From Synechococcus sp. CS-1332 (GTDB lineage Bacteria; Cyanobacteriota; Cyanobacteriia; PCC-6307; Cyanobiaceae): a stretch of DNA of 64,000 nucleotides. This document shows, one piece after another, positions 33,335 to 42,320 of the stretch (the first letter of the stretch is position 1; every line of letters starts with the position of its first letter). The DNA is taken from assembly GCF_025127995.1 (NCBI RefSeq), contig NZ_JAHLYP010000052.1, forward strand, positions 1 to 64,000, given 5' to 3'. The position numbers and the translations under genes were made by a program. The notes beneath the pieces were generated by a model. The model saw only the letters and a list, made by a program, of their open reading frames with translations, was not told where the DNA came from and did not search any database.

Positions 33335-36300
33335 CTTTCCAGCTTCTTTAGGTCAGAAGCGTTTCTACTTTCTGGAGCAGTACAGTCCTGGATCGGGTGC
33401 CTATCACGTTAGACGTGCCTGGCGATTAAATGGTTCCTTGCTGATTGATCGCCTGCAGAAGTCGCTTGATGTTCTCCGGCGACGGCACCAAGCGCTGCGC
33501 ACCACTCTCCATCTTGAAGGCGCTGATGTTCTGCAGATCATTCATTCGCCTTCTGCTTGGCCGATGCGAATCGAACGAGTTCAGCCGTCAATGCAAAGTG
33601 ATTCGTTGACCGTTGAGTCAGCCCTGCAACAACGTGCAAGTTTGGAGTCGGTCGCGTCCTTCGATATGGAACAAGGTCCCTTGGTGCGGGCATTATTACT
33701 GGAAGTGAGTGAGAATGATCATCTGCTCGTCATCACCATCCATCATGCAGTCTGCGATGGTTGGTCTCTTGACATTCTCGAGGAAGAACTGTTTGCTCTG
33801 TATGAATCAGAAGATGAATCTAGCAGTACATCAGATCCTGCGTCGTTGCTGAAACGATCTGAAGGCGACGACCACCTGAAGCGGAATTCACAGGCTCGCC
33901 TGGAGTTATTGAGGAGCTTCTGGCATCGTTACCTCGATGGAGCTCCCACGACCCTAGACATACCAAGGGATTTTTCTCCCCCGCCGACAGAAACTTTTTC
34001 GGCAGATGTCCAGACCGTCTGCCTGCCTGCTTCCCTGCGGCAGCAACTCGCCAGTCTTGCGCATGAGAAGGGAACCACCCTTTATGTGCTCTTGCTGGCT
34101 TCCTTCCAGGTCCTGTTGTCCAGAACCAGTCTCAAAACGGACTTGCTTGTTGGAACTCCTGTTGCCGGCCGCAGCAGGTCTTCCATGCGCCGATTGATTG
34201 GATTCTTCGTCAATACCTTGGTCATTCGTGGTGAGCTTATTGATGACCCCTGCTTCAGTGACTATCTGGATAGGCTTACTTCAAGCATGGGAGATCTTTT
34301 TGCCCACCAAAGCATGCCCTTTGAGCAGCTTGTGATAGACCATTGTCCTGCCAGGATGTGGGGCCGTCCCCCATTGGTGCAGGTGATGTTTGCTTACAAT
34401 AATTTTAAGCCAAAGCCTGTATGCGCCAAAGGCGTCACTGTTGAGCGCTTCGCAGTTCCGGTCATTCGTGAGTCCTTTGAGATCCATATGTCGATCAAGC
34501 CAGTTGCTGGTTGTGATGGCCTTCATTGCGAATTAAGTTATAGAACGTCTCTTTTCAGTGACGACCATATTCGTCGAATCTTGGATCAGTGGCTATGTCT
34601 TCTGCAGGGGATTGTTGCGTCTCCTGGATGCAGAGTTTCTGCTCTGCCCTTGCTTCCGGATGGGGAGTCCCGCCAGCTCCAGATCTGGTCTCACGGGAAC
34701 GCCCTGCCGCTTCTTGAGCGCTGCGCCCATCAGATCTTCGAGCAGCAGGCAGCCCGCACACCTGAGGCCACTGCCCTGGTCTACGCCGACCAGCAGCTCA
34801 GCTATGGCGCGCTCAATGCCCGTGCCAACCAGATGGCCCATCTTCTACGGCAGCGGGGTGTCGGTCCCGGTGTGATCGTTGGCCTTTGCCTGGGTCGCTC
34901 CTTCGAGATGGTGGTTGGCCTGTTGGCCATTCTCAAGGCCGGCGGCATTTATTTCCCCCTTGATCCGACCCTGCCGGAGGCACGCCTGCAGCGGATGCTC
35001 GCCGATGCCGATCCGCTCCTCTTGGTGGTGGATGGGCCGGCTTGCGCTGTGGCCGCTCTGGCGAGTCGGCCGCTGTTGAACCTTGGCGATGACCTCCAAG
35101 AGACTGATGTCGTGGAACCTCAGGCGCCTGCAGCGATCCCGCTCTCGGCTCCGGCTTACCTCCTCTATACCTCCGGCTCCACTGGGGTACCCAAAGGTGT
35201 GCTCGTCCCCCACCGCGTTCTGGCCGGGCTGGTTGCCTTCCATCGCCAGCACGAGCGCCTGAGGCCTCCTGCCAGGACCTTGCAGTTCGCCGGCTGCGGC
35301 TTCGATGTCTCCCTCCAGGAAGTGTTTGGAACGCTTTGCCTCGGGGGCACCCTGGTCCTGATCTCAGCGGCGCAACGGCGCGACCCTGCGCTGCTCTGGA
35401 AGGTCATCAGGGCGGAGGAAATCGAAAGGCTGTTTCTTCCCTATGTCGTGCTCGAGCAGCTGGCCCTCTGTGCCGAGGCTCCCTACAGCCGCCTGCGTGA
35501 TGTCATCTCCGCAGGTGAGGCCCTGACCCTGTCCCCGGCGATCCGGAGCTTCATCGGCCGGCTCGATGATGGCCGGTTGCACAATCATTACGGCCCTACG
35601 GAAAGCCATGTGGTGTCGCACCATCTGCTGCCGGCCGCTGTCAGCGACTGGCCCCTCATGGCGCCCATCGGAGTGCCTCTCCCCAATACCTCGCTGCTGG
35701 TCCTCGACGCCCATCTCCAGCTCTGCCCGATCGGCATCCCAGGTGAACTCCATATCGGCGGTGCCGGTCTGGCCCTGGGCTATCTGAATCGCCCCGACCT
35801 CACCTCTGAGCGGTTCATACCCAGCCCCTTCCGCGGCGATTCGACGGAGCGCCTCTACAGAACTGGCGATCTCGCCAGCTGGAATGCCGACGGCACCCTG
35901 GCCTTCCATGGCCGCCTTGATCATCAGATCAAGCTGCGCGGCTTCCGAATCGAACCTGGGGAGATTGAGGCAGCCCTGATCGCCCATCCGGCGATCGAGC
36001 AGGCCGTGGTGCTGCTGAGGCAGGACCAGCCATCGAACCCCCAGCTGGTCGCCTACTGGATCGCCACCCACCCCTCAGGCGATGCGGCGGCCGGTGACTC
36101 TGCTCTCGACCACTCGGCTGCGGCCAGCTCCCTTTCCGCCATCGAGCTGGGCCCTTTCCTTGCCGAACGCCTGCCTGAGTACATGCTGCCGGCCGCCTTC
36201 GTCCGTATCGACGTTTTTCCCCTCACTCCCAACGGCAAGCTTGATCGCAGTGCCTTGCCGACACCCTGCTTCAGCGGAGATCTCCATCGACGCACGGCAC

Positions 36301-37352
36301 CGTCGACACCCCTCCAGATCCGGCTCCACTCGCTCTGGGCCGACGTGCTCGGCCATGGCGACTTCGGCATCCATGACAACTTCTTTGCCATCGGTGGCCA
36401 TTCCCTCGCCGCAGCCCGGCTGATCTCCCGCATCGAGGAGAGCCTCGCCAGAACCCTGCCACTGGCGATGATCTTTCATGCTCCGACCATCGCTGAGATG
36501 CTCTTGCGGCTGGAGGGGGAGAAGACGCTTCCCAGTGATCTTGACCCGTGCATGGTTCCCCTTCAGGCACTTGGTGAGGCCATCCCGTTGTTTGTGATCC
36601 ACGGCTTCGGTGGTGATGTGTTCTGTTACACCGACTTTGCCGGTTTTCTGGCGCCTGACCGTCCGGTCTACGGCCTCCAGGCGCGGGGCATCGACGGCCG
36701 TGCCCCGCGCCATCGGAGCGTGGAGGAGATGGCGGAGCACTACGCCACACTCATCGAAGAACGCTGGCCACAGGGCCCGTACCATCTCCTGGGCCAATCC
36801 GCAGGCGGCTGGTATGCCTACGCCGTGGCGGCCGCCCTGCTGAGCCGTGGTCGCTCTATCGGCATGCTGGCCATCCTCGACAGTGACCGGACAGCGTTCA
36901 TTTCGAGGCGCCTGCGGACGTCTCTGCTGCTGCGCAAGACCATTGGACGTTTGCCGGCTTATCTCGAACAGCTCCGCCATAGCAAACGGCCCCGTAACTT
37001 CGTGAAGTTCCTGCAGCTCCGTTCCAGGAGGCTCTCAGCGGAGTTGCAGCGGTTCCGCCCTCCGCTTGCCCCCCTCCCACATCAACCGCACGAACGCACT
37101 GAAGCCAGCGGACAGGACTATTACGACCTTCTCCACCGCCGCTACCAACCCAGGACGCTGCCTGTCACGGTTCACCTGTTCACCACCTCGCGGGGGGAAC
37201 GGCTGAAGTGCAGGCTCTGGCGTGCCTACGCCTGCGGTGGCGTGCACCACCGGAGACTGTTCGAAGAGCATTACCACTATCACCTCGCCCCATGGGCAGC
37301 CGATCTGGCGGCTGCCATTCGTGAGGCGCTCGCGCAACAGGAGGCTGGGTGA
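33318..37352 (+). CDS. Single-module nonribosomal peptide synthetase, C-A-T-TE
   Basis: 1344 aa. Condensation domain ~1-430 has HHAVCDG at 142-148. Adenylation domain ~470-970 has YTSGSTGVPKG from 617, NHYGPTESH, YRTGDLASW and a GFRIEPGEIE core. The carrier site is S1029 in GGHSL. The thioesterase has its nucleophile at S1161 (GQSAG) and Asp in ILDSDRT. My reading of the A-domain pocket gives D-V-Q-F-I-A-H-V-V-K, the proline-type code. The module would join an acyl group from the stand-alone carrier to this amino acid and release the product. The start overlaps the P450 gene by 17 bases. The condensation part is AT-rich, the rest GC-rich. Confidence 0.9.
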   Translation: MLSHTSFPASLGQKRFYFLEQYSPGSGAYHVRRAWRLNGSLLIDRLQKSLDVLRRRHQALRTTLHLEGADVLQIIHSPSAWPMRIERVQPSMQSDSLTVESALQQRASLESVASFDMEQGPLVRALLLEVSENDHLLVITIHHAVCDGWSLDILEEELFALYESEDESSSTSDPASLLKRSEGDDHLKRNSQARLELLRSFWHRYLDGAPTTLDIPRDFSPPPTETFSADVQTVCLPASLRQQLASLAHEKGTTLYVLLLASFQVLLSRTSLKTDLLVGTPVAGRSRSSMRRLIGFFVNTLVIRGELIDDPCFSDYLDRLTSSMGDLFAHQSMPFEQLVIDHCPARMWGRPPLVQVMFAYNNFKPKPVCAKGVTVERFAVPVIRESFEIHMSIKPVAGCDGLHCELSYRTSLFSDDHIRRILDQWLCLLQGIVASPGCRVSALPLLPDGESRQLQIWSHGNALPLLERCAHQIFEQQAARTPEATALVYADQQLSYGALNARANQMAHLLRQRGVGPGVIVGLCLGRSFEMVVGLLAILKAGGIYFPLDPTLPEARLQRMLADADPLLLVVDGPACAVAALASRPLLNLGDDLQETDVVEPQAPAAIPLSAPAYLLYTSGSTGVPKGVLVPHRVLAGLVAFHRQHERLRPPARTLQFAGCGFDVSLQEVFGTLCLGGTLVLISAAQRRDPALLWKVIRAEEIERLFLPYVVLEQLALCAEAPYSRLRDVISAGEALTLSPAIRSFIGRLDDGRLHNHYGPTESHVVSHHLLPAAVSDWPLMAPIGVPLPNTSLLVLDAHLQLCPIGIPGELHIGGAGLALGYLNRPDLTSERFIPSPFRGDSTERLYRTGDLASWNADGTLAFHGRLDHQIKLRGFRIEPGEIEAALIAHPAIEQAVVLLRQDQPSNPQLVAYWIATHPSGDAAAGDSALDHSAAASSLSAIELGPFLAERLPEYMLPAAFVRIDVFPLTPNGKLDRSALPTPCFSGDLHRRTAPSTPLQIRLHSLWADVLGHGDFGIHDNFFAIGGHSLAAARLISRIEESLARTLPLAMIFHAPTIAEMLLRLEGEKTLPSDLDPCMVPLQALGEAIPLFVIHGFGGDVFCYTDFAGFLAPDRPVYGLQARGIDGRAPRHRSVEEMAEHYATLIEERWPQGPYHLLGQSAGGWYAYAVAAALLSRGRSIGMLAILDSDRTAFISRRLRTSLLLRKTIGRLPAYLEQLRHSKRPRNFVKFLQLRSRRLSAELQRFRPPLAPLPHQPHERTEASGQDYYDLLHRRYQPRTLPVTVHLFTTSRGERLKCRLWRAYACGGVHHRRLFEEHYHYHLAPWAADLAAAIREALAQQEAG

Positions 37353-37433
37353 AGCTGGTGGGGCTGGAGTTACGTTCCTTCCTGCTCGCTTGCGAAACGC
37401 TCCGAAGCGATCGCGTTGGTGCCGCCCAGCAGG

Positions 37434-37525
37434 TCAGGCCGCAAGATTGCGGAAACGGGTGAACTGGGGTTCGAACAGCAGCTTGACCGTGCCGACGGGG
37501 CCGTTGCGGTGCTTGGTGACGATCA
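37434..37525 (-). repeat. dnaB 3' end, right copy of the direct repeat flanking the NRPS island
   Basis: This is the intact C-terminal coding end of dnaB that matches the fragment at 31229-31318 in the same orientation. Between the two copies lie the carrier protein, P450 and NRPS genes, about 6 kb. Such a layout suggests insertion at the dnaB 3' end with target duplication. Confidence 0.8.
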
Positions 37526-38843
37526 CTTCGGTGATGCCGCGGTCGGCGGTTTCTGGGTTGTAATACTCGTCGCGGTAGATCATCAGCACCAGGTCGGCGT
37601 CCTGCTCGATCGAGCCCGACTCCCGCAGGTCGCTGAGCATGGGGCGCTTGTTGGTGCGGGACTCCACGCCCCGGCTGAGCTGGGAGAGGGCGATCACGGG
37701 CACATGTAATTCCCGGGCCATGCCCTTGAGTCCGCGGGTGATGCGGGAGAGCTCCTGGACGCGGTTGTCGGGGGTGCTGCCCTCCATCAGCTGGAGGTAG
37801 TCGATCACGATCAGGCCGAGCTCCTTGCCGGTTTCGGCCATCAGGCGCCGGCAGAGGGAGCGCATCTCGAGCACGCCGGAGTTGGGCTTGTCGTCGATGA
37901 ACAGGGGCAGCTGGCCGAGGCTGTTGATGCCCTGGCCCAGCAGGGGCCACTCCTCCTGCTGCAGGCGGCCGGTGCGCAGGCGGCCGCTCTCGATGCCCAC
38001 CTCCATCGAGAGCAGGCGGTAGGTGAGCTGTTCCTTGCTCATCTCCAGGCTGAACACGCAGACCGGCAGCTGGTGCAGCTGGGCCACGTTCTTGGCGATG
38101 TTCATGACGATGGAGGTCTTGCCCATGGCGGGGCGCCCGGCGACGATGATCAGGTCGCTGCGCTGCAGGCCCTGGGTGATGGCGTCGAGGTCGTAGAAGT
38201 TGACCGGGATGCCGGCGACGGCGGTGCCGAGGGAGCGGCTCTCGATCTCGTTGAAGGTGCTGGTGAGGATTTCGGCGGTGGGGGTGAGGCCGGCGGTGGG
38301 CTTCTCCTGGCTGATGGCAAAGATCTTCTGCTCGGCCTCATCGAGCACCTGCTCCATGGGGATGCTCTGGTCGAAGCCCAGGCGGATCACGTCGTTGGCG
38401 GAGCGGATCAGCTGCCGCCGCAGATACTTGTCCATCACCAGGCGGGCCACCTGGTCGATGGAGGCGGTGGAGAGGGTGCGCTCCACCAACTCGACGAGCC
38501 GTGCGCTGCCGCCAACCTTCTCGAGCTGGCCGGTGTCGGCGAGCCAGGCCGCCATCGCCGTGAGGTCGGTGGGCTTGCCCTGGCTGTGCAGCATCAGGGC
38601 GGTGCGATAGATCTCGCGGTGGGCGCCGAGATAGAACGCCTCGGGACGCAGCACGTCGGCGACGCGGCCGATGGCATCGGGATCGAGGAGGATGCCGCCA
38701 AGGACCGACTCCTCTGCCTCCAGGTTCTGGGGCGGGACCGAATCAGGCAGAGCTTCGAAACCGACCTGTTCGGTTCGCTTGGCCGCCGGCCTCGGCCCAT
38801 CGGGCCGGGGGGGATCGGATTCAGCCAGGGGCACGCTCACCAT
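37434..38843 (-). CDS. dnaB: Replicative DNA helicase DnaB
   Basis: 469 aa hexameric helicase of the replication fork. The N-terminal domain (PPQNLEAEESVLGGILLD) and the RecA-like C-terminal domain are present. Walker A is GRPAMGKT at 236-243, and Walker B lies in LGLIVIDYLQLM. No intein interrupts the gene. The start is ATG at 38843. The gene ends just at the right edge of the NRPS island, and its last ~90 bases are duplicated at 31229-31318. A GCGATCGC octamer lies 20 bases downstream of the stop codon. It follows rplI on the same strand, a common cyanobacterial order. Confidence 0.96.
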   Translation of the reverse strand: MVSVPLAESDPPRPDGPRPAAKRTEQVGFEALPDSVPPQNLEAEESVLGGILLDPDAIGRVADVLRPEAFYLGAHREIYRTALMLHSQGKPTDLTAMAAWLADTGQLEKVGGSARLVELVERTLSTASIDQVARLVMDKYLRRQLIRSANDVIRLGFDQSIPMEQVLDEAEQKIFAISQEKPTAGLTPTAEILTSTFNEIESRSLGTAVAGIPVNFYDLDAITQGLQRSDLIIVAGRPAMGKTSIVMNIAKNVAQLHQLPVCVFSLEMSKEQLTYRLLSMEVGIESGRLRTGRLQQEEWPLLGQGINSLGQLPLFIDDKPNSGVLEMRSLCRRLMAETGKELGLIVIDYLQLMEGSTPDNRVQELSRITRGLKGMARELHVPVIALSQLSRGVESRTNKRPMLSDLRESGSIEQDADLVLMIYRDEYYNPETADRGITEVIVTKHRNGPVGTVKLLFEPQFTRFRNLAA

Positions 38844-38962
38844 CGACTCGATTCCAGAACGCGACTCATCGAAAAGGGGAGCCGGATCGGTCGGGATCGG
38901 GCGCCAGCGAGAACGATCACTCTGGAACCCTTAGCCGGAAAAATCGGTTCGCTGCTGGCTGA

Positions 38963-39424
38963 TCAGTAGCTGACCACTTCAAGGTTGACGTCGGCGACGA
39001 CTTCAGGGTGCAGCTTGATCTGCACCTTGTAGGAGCCCGTGCGGTGGATCTCGGGAACGGTGATGACGCGGCGATCCACTTCCTTCTTGGTGGCGGCCTC
39101 GATGGCTTCGGCCACGTCGCCGTTGGTGACGGTGCCGAACAGGACATCGTCGCCGCCGGTCTGCTTCTTGACGGTGAAGCGGCCGATGGTGTCGAGGGCG
39201 GTGCGGAAGGCGACGGCGTCGGCCTTGAGCGTCGCCTGGCGCTCAGCCTCCTTGGCCCTCCGGTGCTCCACCTGACGCAGCACCGCAGCGGTGACGGCCA
39301 GGGCCTTGCCGGTGGGAAGGAGGAAGTTACGGGCGTAGCCGGGAGCCACATCCACCAGATCCCCGTTCTTGCCCAGGGAAAGGATGTCCTCGCTCAGGAC
39401 CACCTGCACACGCTTCTTGACCAT
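38963..39424 (-). CDS. rplI: 50S ribosomal protein L9
   Basis: 153 aa. The N-terminal domain carries [21 protein letters not shown] followed by [14 protein letters not shown], the L9 signature. A long central helix leads to the C-terminal domain. L9 binds 23S rRNA and stabilises the ribosome. It is on the minus strand, 119 bases upstream of dnaB. Confidence 0.96.
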   Translation of the reverse strand: MVKKRVQVVLSEDILSLGKNGDLVDVAPGYARNFLLPTGKALAVTAAVLRQVEHRRAKEAERQATLKADAVAFRTALDTIGRFTVKKQTGGDDVLFGTVTNGDVAEAIEAATKKEVDRRVITVPEIHRTGSYKVQIKLHPEVVADVNLEVVSY

Positions 39425-39466
39425 GACAACGCCCCGGCTGAGCCATCTGAAATCCGATTGGCCAGC

Positions 39467-40471
39467 CTACGACATGGAGCCGGCGTGGCCGGCCGCCCGG
39501 GGTAGGCGGACCCGGGTGGCCAGGCCCAGGGCCCGCATCAGCCGGATGTGCTGCCAGGTGAGGTCGAACTGGCGGGGGCCGAATCCGTGGCGGGCGGAAT
39601 GGGGGTAGGCGTGGTGGTTGTTGTGCCAGCCCTCACCGAAGGTGAGCGCCGCCACCCAGGGGTTGTTCTTCGATTTGTCACCGCTCTCATGGACGGTCTC
39701 TCCCCACATGTGGGTGGCCGAATTCACCAGCCAGGTGCAGTGATACACGATCACCAGACGCAGGGGAATGCCCCACAGCACCAGGGCCCAGCCGCCGGCG
39801 CCGGTGGCGGTGCCGATCCAGAACAGCAGCAGGCCCAGGGGCACCTGAAGCAGCAGGAAGCTCGTGTTCAGCCAGCGGTAGTAAGGGTCGGTGGCCAAGT
39901 CGCCGGTGAGGCGGGGCACGGCGGCCATGGCGGGAATTTCTTCGAACATCCACGACATGTGGGCCCACAGGAAGCCCTTGTTGCTGTCGTGGTGATCCGC
40001 TTCCGTATCGGAAAACTTGTGGTGATGGCGGTGCAGGCCGACCCAGTCGATCGGGCCGTGCTGGCAGCTGAGGGCGCCGCAGGTGGCGAAGAAGCGCTCC
40101 AGCCAGAGGGGCACGCGGAAGGAGCGGTGGCAGAGCAGCCGGTGGTACCCGATCGTGACGCCCAGGCAGGCGGTGACCCAATACATCACCAGCAGGGCAC
40201 TGGCGGCTTCCAGGCTCCAGAAACGGGGCAGAAGGGCCACCACCGCCAGGACGTGGATCAGGACCATGAAGCCGATCGTGCCCCAGCGGGTGCCCTTGGC
40301 GGAGACGCCGCGGGGTTCGCCGCGGCGAGGTTCGTGCAGGCCCCTGGCCCGGAGCAGGGCATCGGACCCCTGGTTGATGCTGGCGGGGCGGCGGGTGTGG
40401 CGGGCGTTGCTGGCGGTGTCGCGGCGGCTGCCGGTTGGGGCGCCGGAGCGGGAGAAGGTTTGGACGGCCAT
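39467..40471 (-). CDS. desC: Acyl-lipid Delta9-type fatty acid desaturase
   Basis: 334 aa membrane di-iron enzyme. The three His boxes are HRLLCH, HRHHH (WVGLHRHHHKFSD) and HNNHH (GEGWHNNHHAYPHSARHG). This matches cyanobacterial DesC, which introduces the first double bond at C9 of lipid-bound acyl chains. The N-terminal ~60 residues are basic and variable, so a later start is possible. A paralogue is encoded at 41344-42222, and the two share a perfect 51-base DNA repeat across the third box. It is divergent from the next gene with 56 bases between starts. Confidence 0.9.
   Translation of the reverse strand: MAVQTFSRSGAPTGSRRDTASNARHTRRPASINQGSDALLRARGLHEPRRGEPRGVSAKGTRWGTIGFMVLIHVLAVVALLPRFWSLEAASALLVMYWVTACLGVTIGYHRLLCHRSFRVPLWLERFFATCGALSCQHGPIDWVGLHRHHHKFSDTEADHHDSNKGFLWAHMSWMFEEIPAMAAVPRLTGDLATDPYYRWLNTSFLLLQVPLGLLLFWIGTATGAGGWALVLWGIPLRLVIVYHCTWLVNSATHMWGETVHESGDKSKNNPWVAALTFGEGWHNNHHAYPHSARHGFGPRQFDLTWQHIRLMRALGLATRVRLPRAAGHAGSMS
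39597..39647. repeat. 51-bp perfect direct repeat, copy 1 (desaturase His box 3)
   Basis: Identical base for base to 41483-41533. It covers the HNNHH-box coding region of both Delta9-type desaturase paralogues, in the same orientation. Confidence 0.9.
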
Positions 40472-40527
40472 GAAGGACCGGACTCCTGTTGAGTGATTAG
40501 GATGGTAGCAATACGAATCCAGATCGA

Positions 40528-41343
40528 GTGGGATTCCGAGACGAACTCGTATCTGGTCGCATCGCCTTCGCCCACCTGATCCGGGTCTGGCACGAGCGCA
40601 ACGGCTGGTCCCACCGGGTGCTGCCGATGCTGGCCGAGGCCCTCGACCTGGGGCGGGTGCACAACTCCCAGCTCTCGATGCTGCGCAACGGCAAGCTGGC
40701 CTCCCCGGGTCCGGAGGTCTTCCTGGCCCTGGGGAGCGTCAACCTCTGGCTCGAGGCCCAGGCCCCCGGGGGTCGGTTGGAGCCGCTGGCGGCGCGCACG
40801 TTGCTGGCGGCCCACCCCGAGCTCTTCGACGCCCTCTGCAGCTCGGCCCTGCCGGTGCTTGACGAGCGTCAGCGGGTGCTGGGACCTGGGGCCCTGCTCG
40901 AGGTGTTCGTGGGCTTCCGCCAGCCTCCGGCCAGCTTCGATCTGCGCATCGCCGACACCGAGGCCGGGGGGCTCAGCGCCGCCCTGGCCCATCTGTTCAC
41001 CGCCGGCAGGCCCTGGCGCGACTGCCGCGACCGGTTGATGGCGGCCTATCCGGTGGCGAAACGCCAGCGGCGGGAGCGCTTCGCCGAGGTGATCGCCGGC
41101 CAGCGCGACTACACGGCGGTGGAATTCGATGCCGAACTGCCGGAACTGCGCCGCACCCTGGCGGCCCTGGGGGCGGCGGGGGAGGACGAGCTAGGCCCAG
41201 ACCGTTTTCTGGAGCTGCTGCGGCAGCGGGCCCGCCGGCTGCAGGGGGAAGGGGCCGAGCAGGCCCCGGACGATCTGGCGGCCGCCATCCGCCGGGAGAT
41301 CGGGGCGGTGATCCCTGCGACAGCCGACCAAGCGGACCTCTGA
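40528..41343 (+). CDS. Conserved hypothetical protein with possible HTH
   Basis: 271 aa from a GTG at 40528. The N-terminal ~75 residues (FAHLIRVWHERNGWSH, LAEALDLGRVHNSQLSMLRNGK) look helical and resemble an Xre-like fold. The middle has ARTLLAAHPELFDALCSSALPVLDE, and a basic RLMAAYPVAKRQRRERFAEVI segment follows. I recognise no named family. It sits between two desaturase paralogues. Its stop abuts the stop of the convergent second desaturase without a gap. A regulatory role is possible but unproven. Confidence 0.6.
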   Translation: MGFRDELVSGRIAFAHLIRVWHERNGWSHRVLPMLAEALDLGRVHNSQLSMLRNGKLASPGPEVFLALGSVNLWLEAQAPGGRLEPLAARTLLAAHPELFDALCSSALPVLDERQRVLGPGALLEVFVGFRQPPASFDLRIADTEAGGLSAALAHLFTAGRPWRDCRDRLMAAYPVAKRQRRERFAEVIAGQRDYTAVEFDAELPELRRTLAALGAAGEDELGPDRFLELLRQRARRLQGEGAEQAPDDLAAAIRREIGAVIPATADQADL

Positions 41344-42222
41344 TCAGGCGCTGGAGGGAGCGTCGCCGCGGTGGCCGAACACAGGGGCGATGCGGACGCG
41401 CCTGGCCAGGCCCAAGGCTCTCATGGCCCTGATGTGCTGCCAGGTGATGTCGAACTCGAACCAGCGCAGCCCGTGGCGGGCCGAATGGGGGTAGGCGTGG
41501 TGGTTGTTGTGCCAGCCCTCACCGAAGGTGAGCAGGGCCACCCACCAGCAGTTGCGGGAGCGGTCGGGGCAGTCGAAATTGCGATACCCGAAGGCGTGGG
41601 TGGCGGAGTTCACCAGCCAGGTGACGTGATAGACGAGCACCAGGCGGAGGGGAATTCCCCAGAGCACCAGCCCCAGGCCGCCGCCAGGAACGCCGGCCCA
41701 GTTGCCATACCAGTAAAGGGCAGCCCCAAGGGGCAGTTGCAGCAGCAGGAACCAGCGATCCAGCCAGCGGTAGAAGGGATCCCTCTCCATGTCGCCGGTG
41801 AAGCGATGGATCTCGGTGAGGGCCGGGATCTTGTGCAGCATCCATTCGCTGTGGGCCCACCAGAGACCCCGGGCGGCGTCATGGTGATCGTTGGGCTGGT
41901 CGGAGAAGAGGTGGTGGTGCCGGTGCAGGCCGACCCATTCGATCGGGCCGCTCTGGCAGGCCAGGGTGCCCATCAGCACCAGCATCCGCTCCACCCAGCG
42001 GGGGGCTTCGAAGCCCCGGTGTGCCACCAGCCGGTGCAACCCCAGGGTCACCCCCAGCACCGTGGCCCAGTAAAGAACCGCCAGCACGATCACCCCCTGG
42101 AGGCTCCAGAACCGGGGCAGCAGGGCGAAGACGGCACCGACATGGATGGCCAGCATGAAGCCGGTGGTGCCGGTCTTGAATTTGCGCTGGGTCGCTGGCA
42201 GGGGCGGCCTCGGCCCTTCCAT
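41344..42222 (-). CDS. Second Delta9-type fatty acid desaturase (DesC paralogue)
   Basis: 292 aa from the ATG at 42222. The frame is open to a TTG at 42330, which would place the start beyond the divergent gene's first GTG at 42321. His boxes are HRLVAH, HRHHH (WVGLHRHHHLFSD) and HNNHH (GEGWHNNHHAYPHSARHG). It is close to the desaturase at 39467 along its whole length, with different loops (YRNFDCPDRSRNCWW). Two paralogues may act on different chain positions or under different temperatures. Specificity cannot be told from sequence alone. Confidence 0.87.
   Translation of the reverse strand: MEGPRPPLPATQRKFKTGTTGFMLAIHVGAVFALLPRFWSLQGVIVLAVLYWATVLGVTLGLHRLVAHRGFEAPRWVERMLVLMGTLACQSGPIEWVGLHRHHHLFSDQPNDHHDAARGLWWAHSEWMLHKIPALTEIHRFTGDMERDPFYRWLDRWFLLLQLPLGAALYWYGNWAGVPGGGLGLVLWGIPLRLVLVYHVTWLVNSATHAFGYRNFDCPDRSRNCWWVALLTFGEGWHNNHHAYPHSARHGLRWFEFDITWQHIRAMRALGLARRVRIAPVFGHRGDAPSSA
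41483..41533. repeat. 51-bp perfect direct repeat, copy 2 (desaturase His box 3)
   Basis: Identical to 39597-39647, 1886 bp apart start to start and in the same orientation. Recombination between them would delete the gene in between and fuse the two desaturases. Confidence 0.9.
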
Positions 42223-42320
42223 GGCCGCCAGCAACTGGGCCTTCTTGCGCGAGTGGCTGGTTTCCTGCCGGGGGACGCGCACGGTCTGGGCGCTCTGGCC
42301 AGATCGGAAGGCTTCGGATC

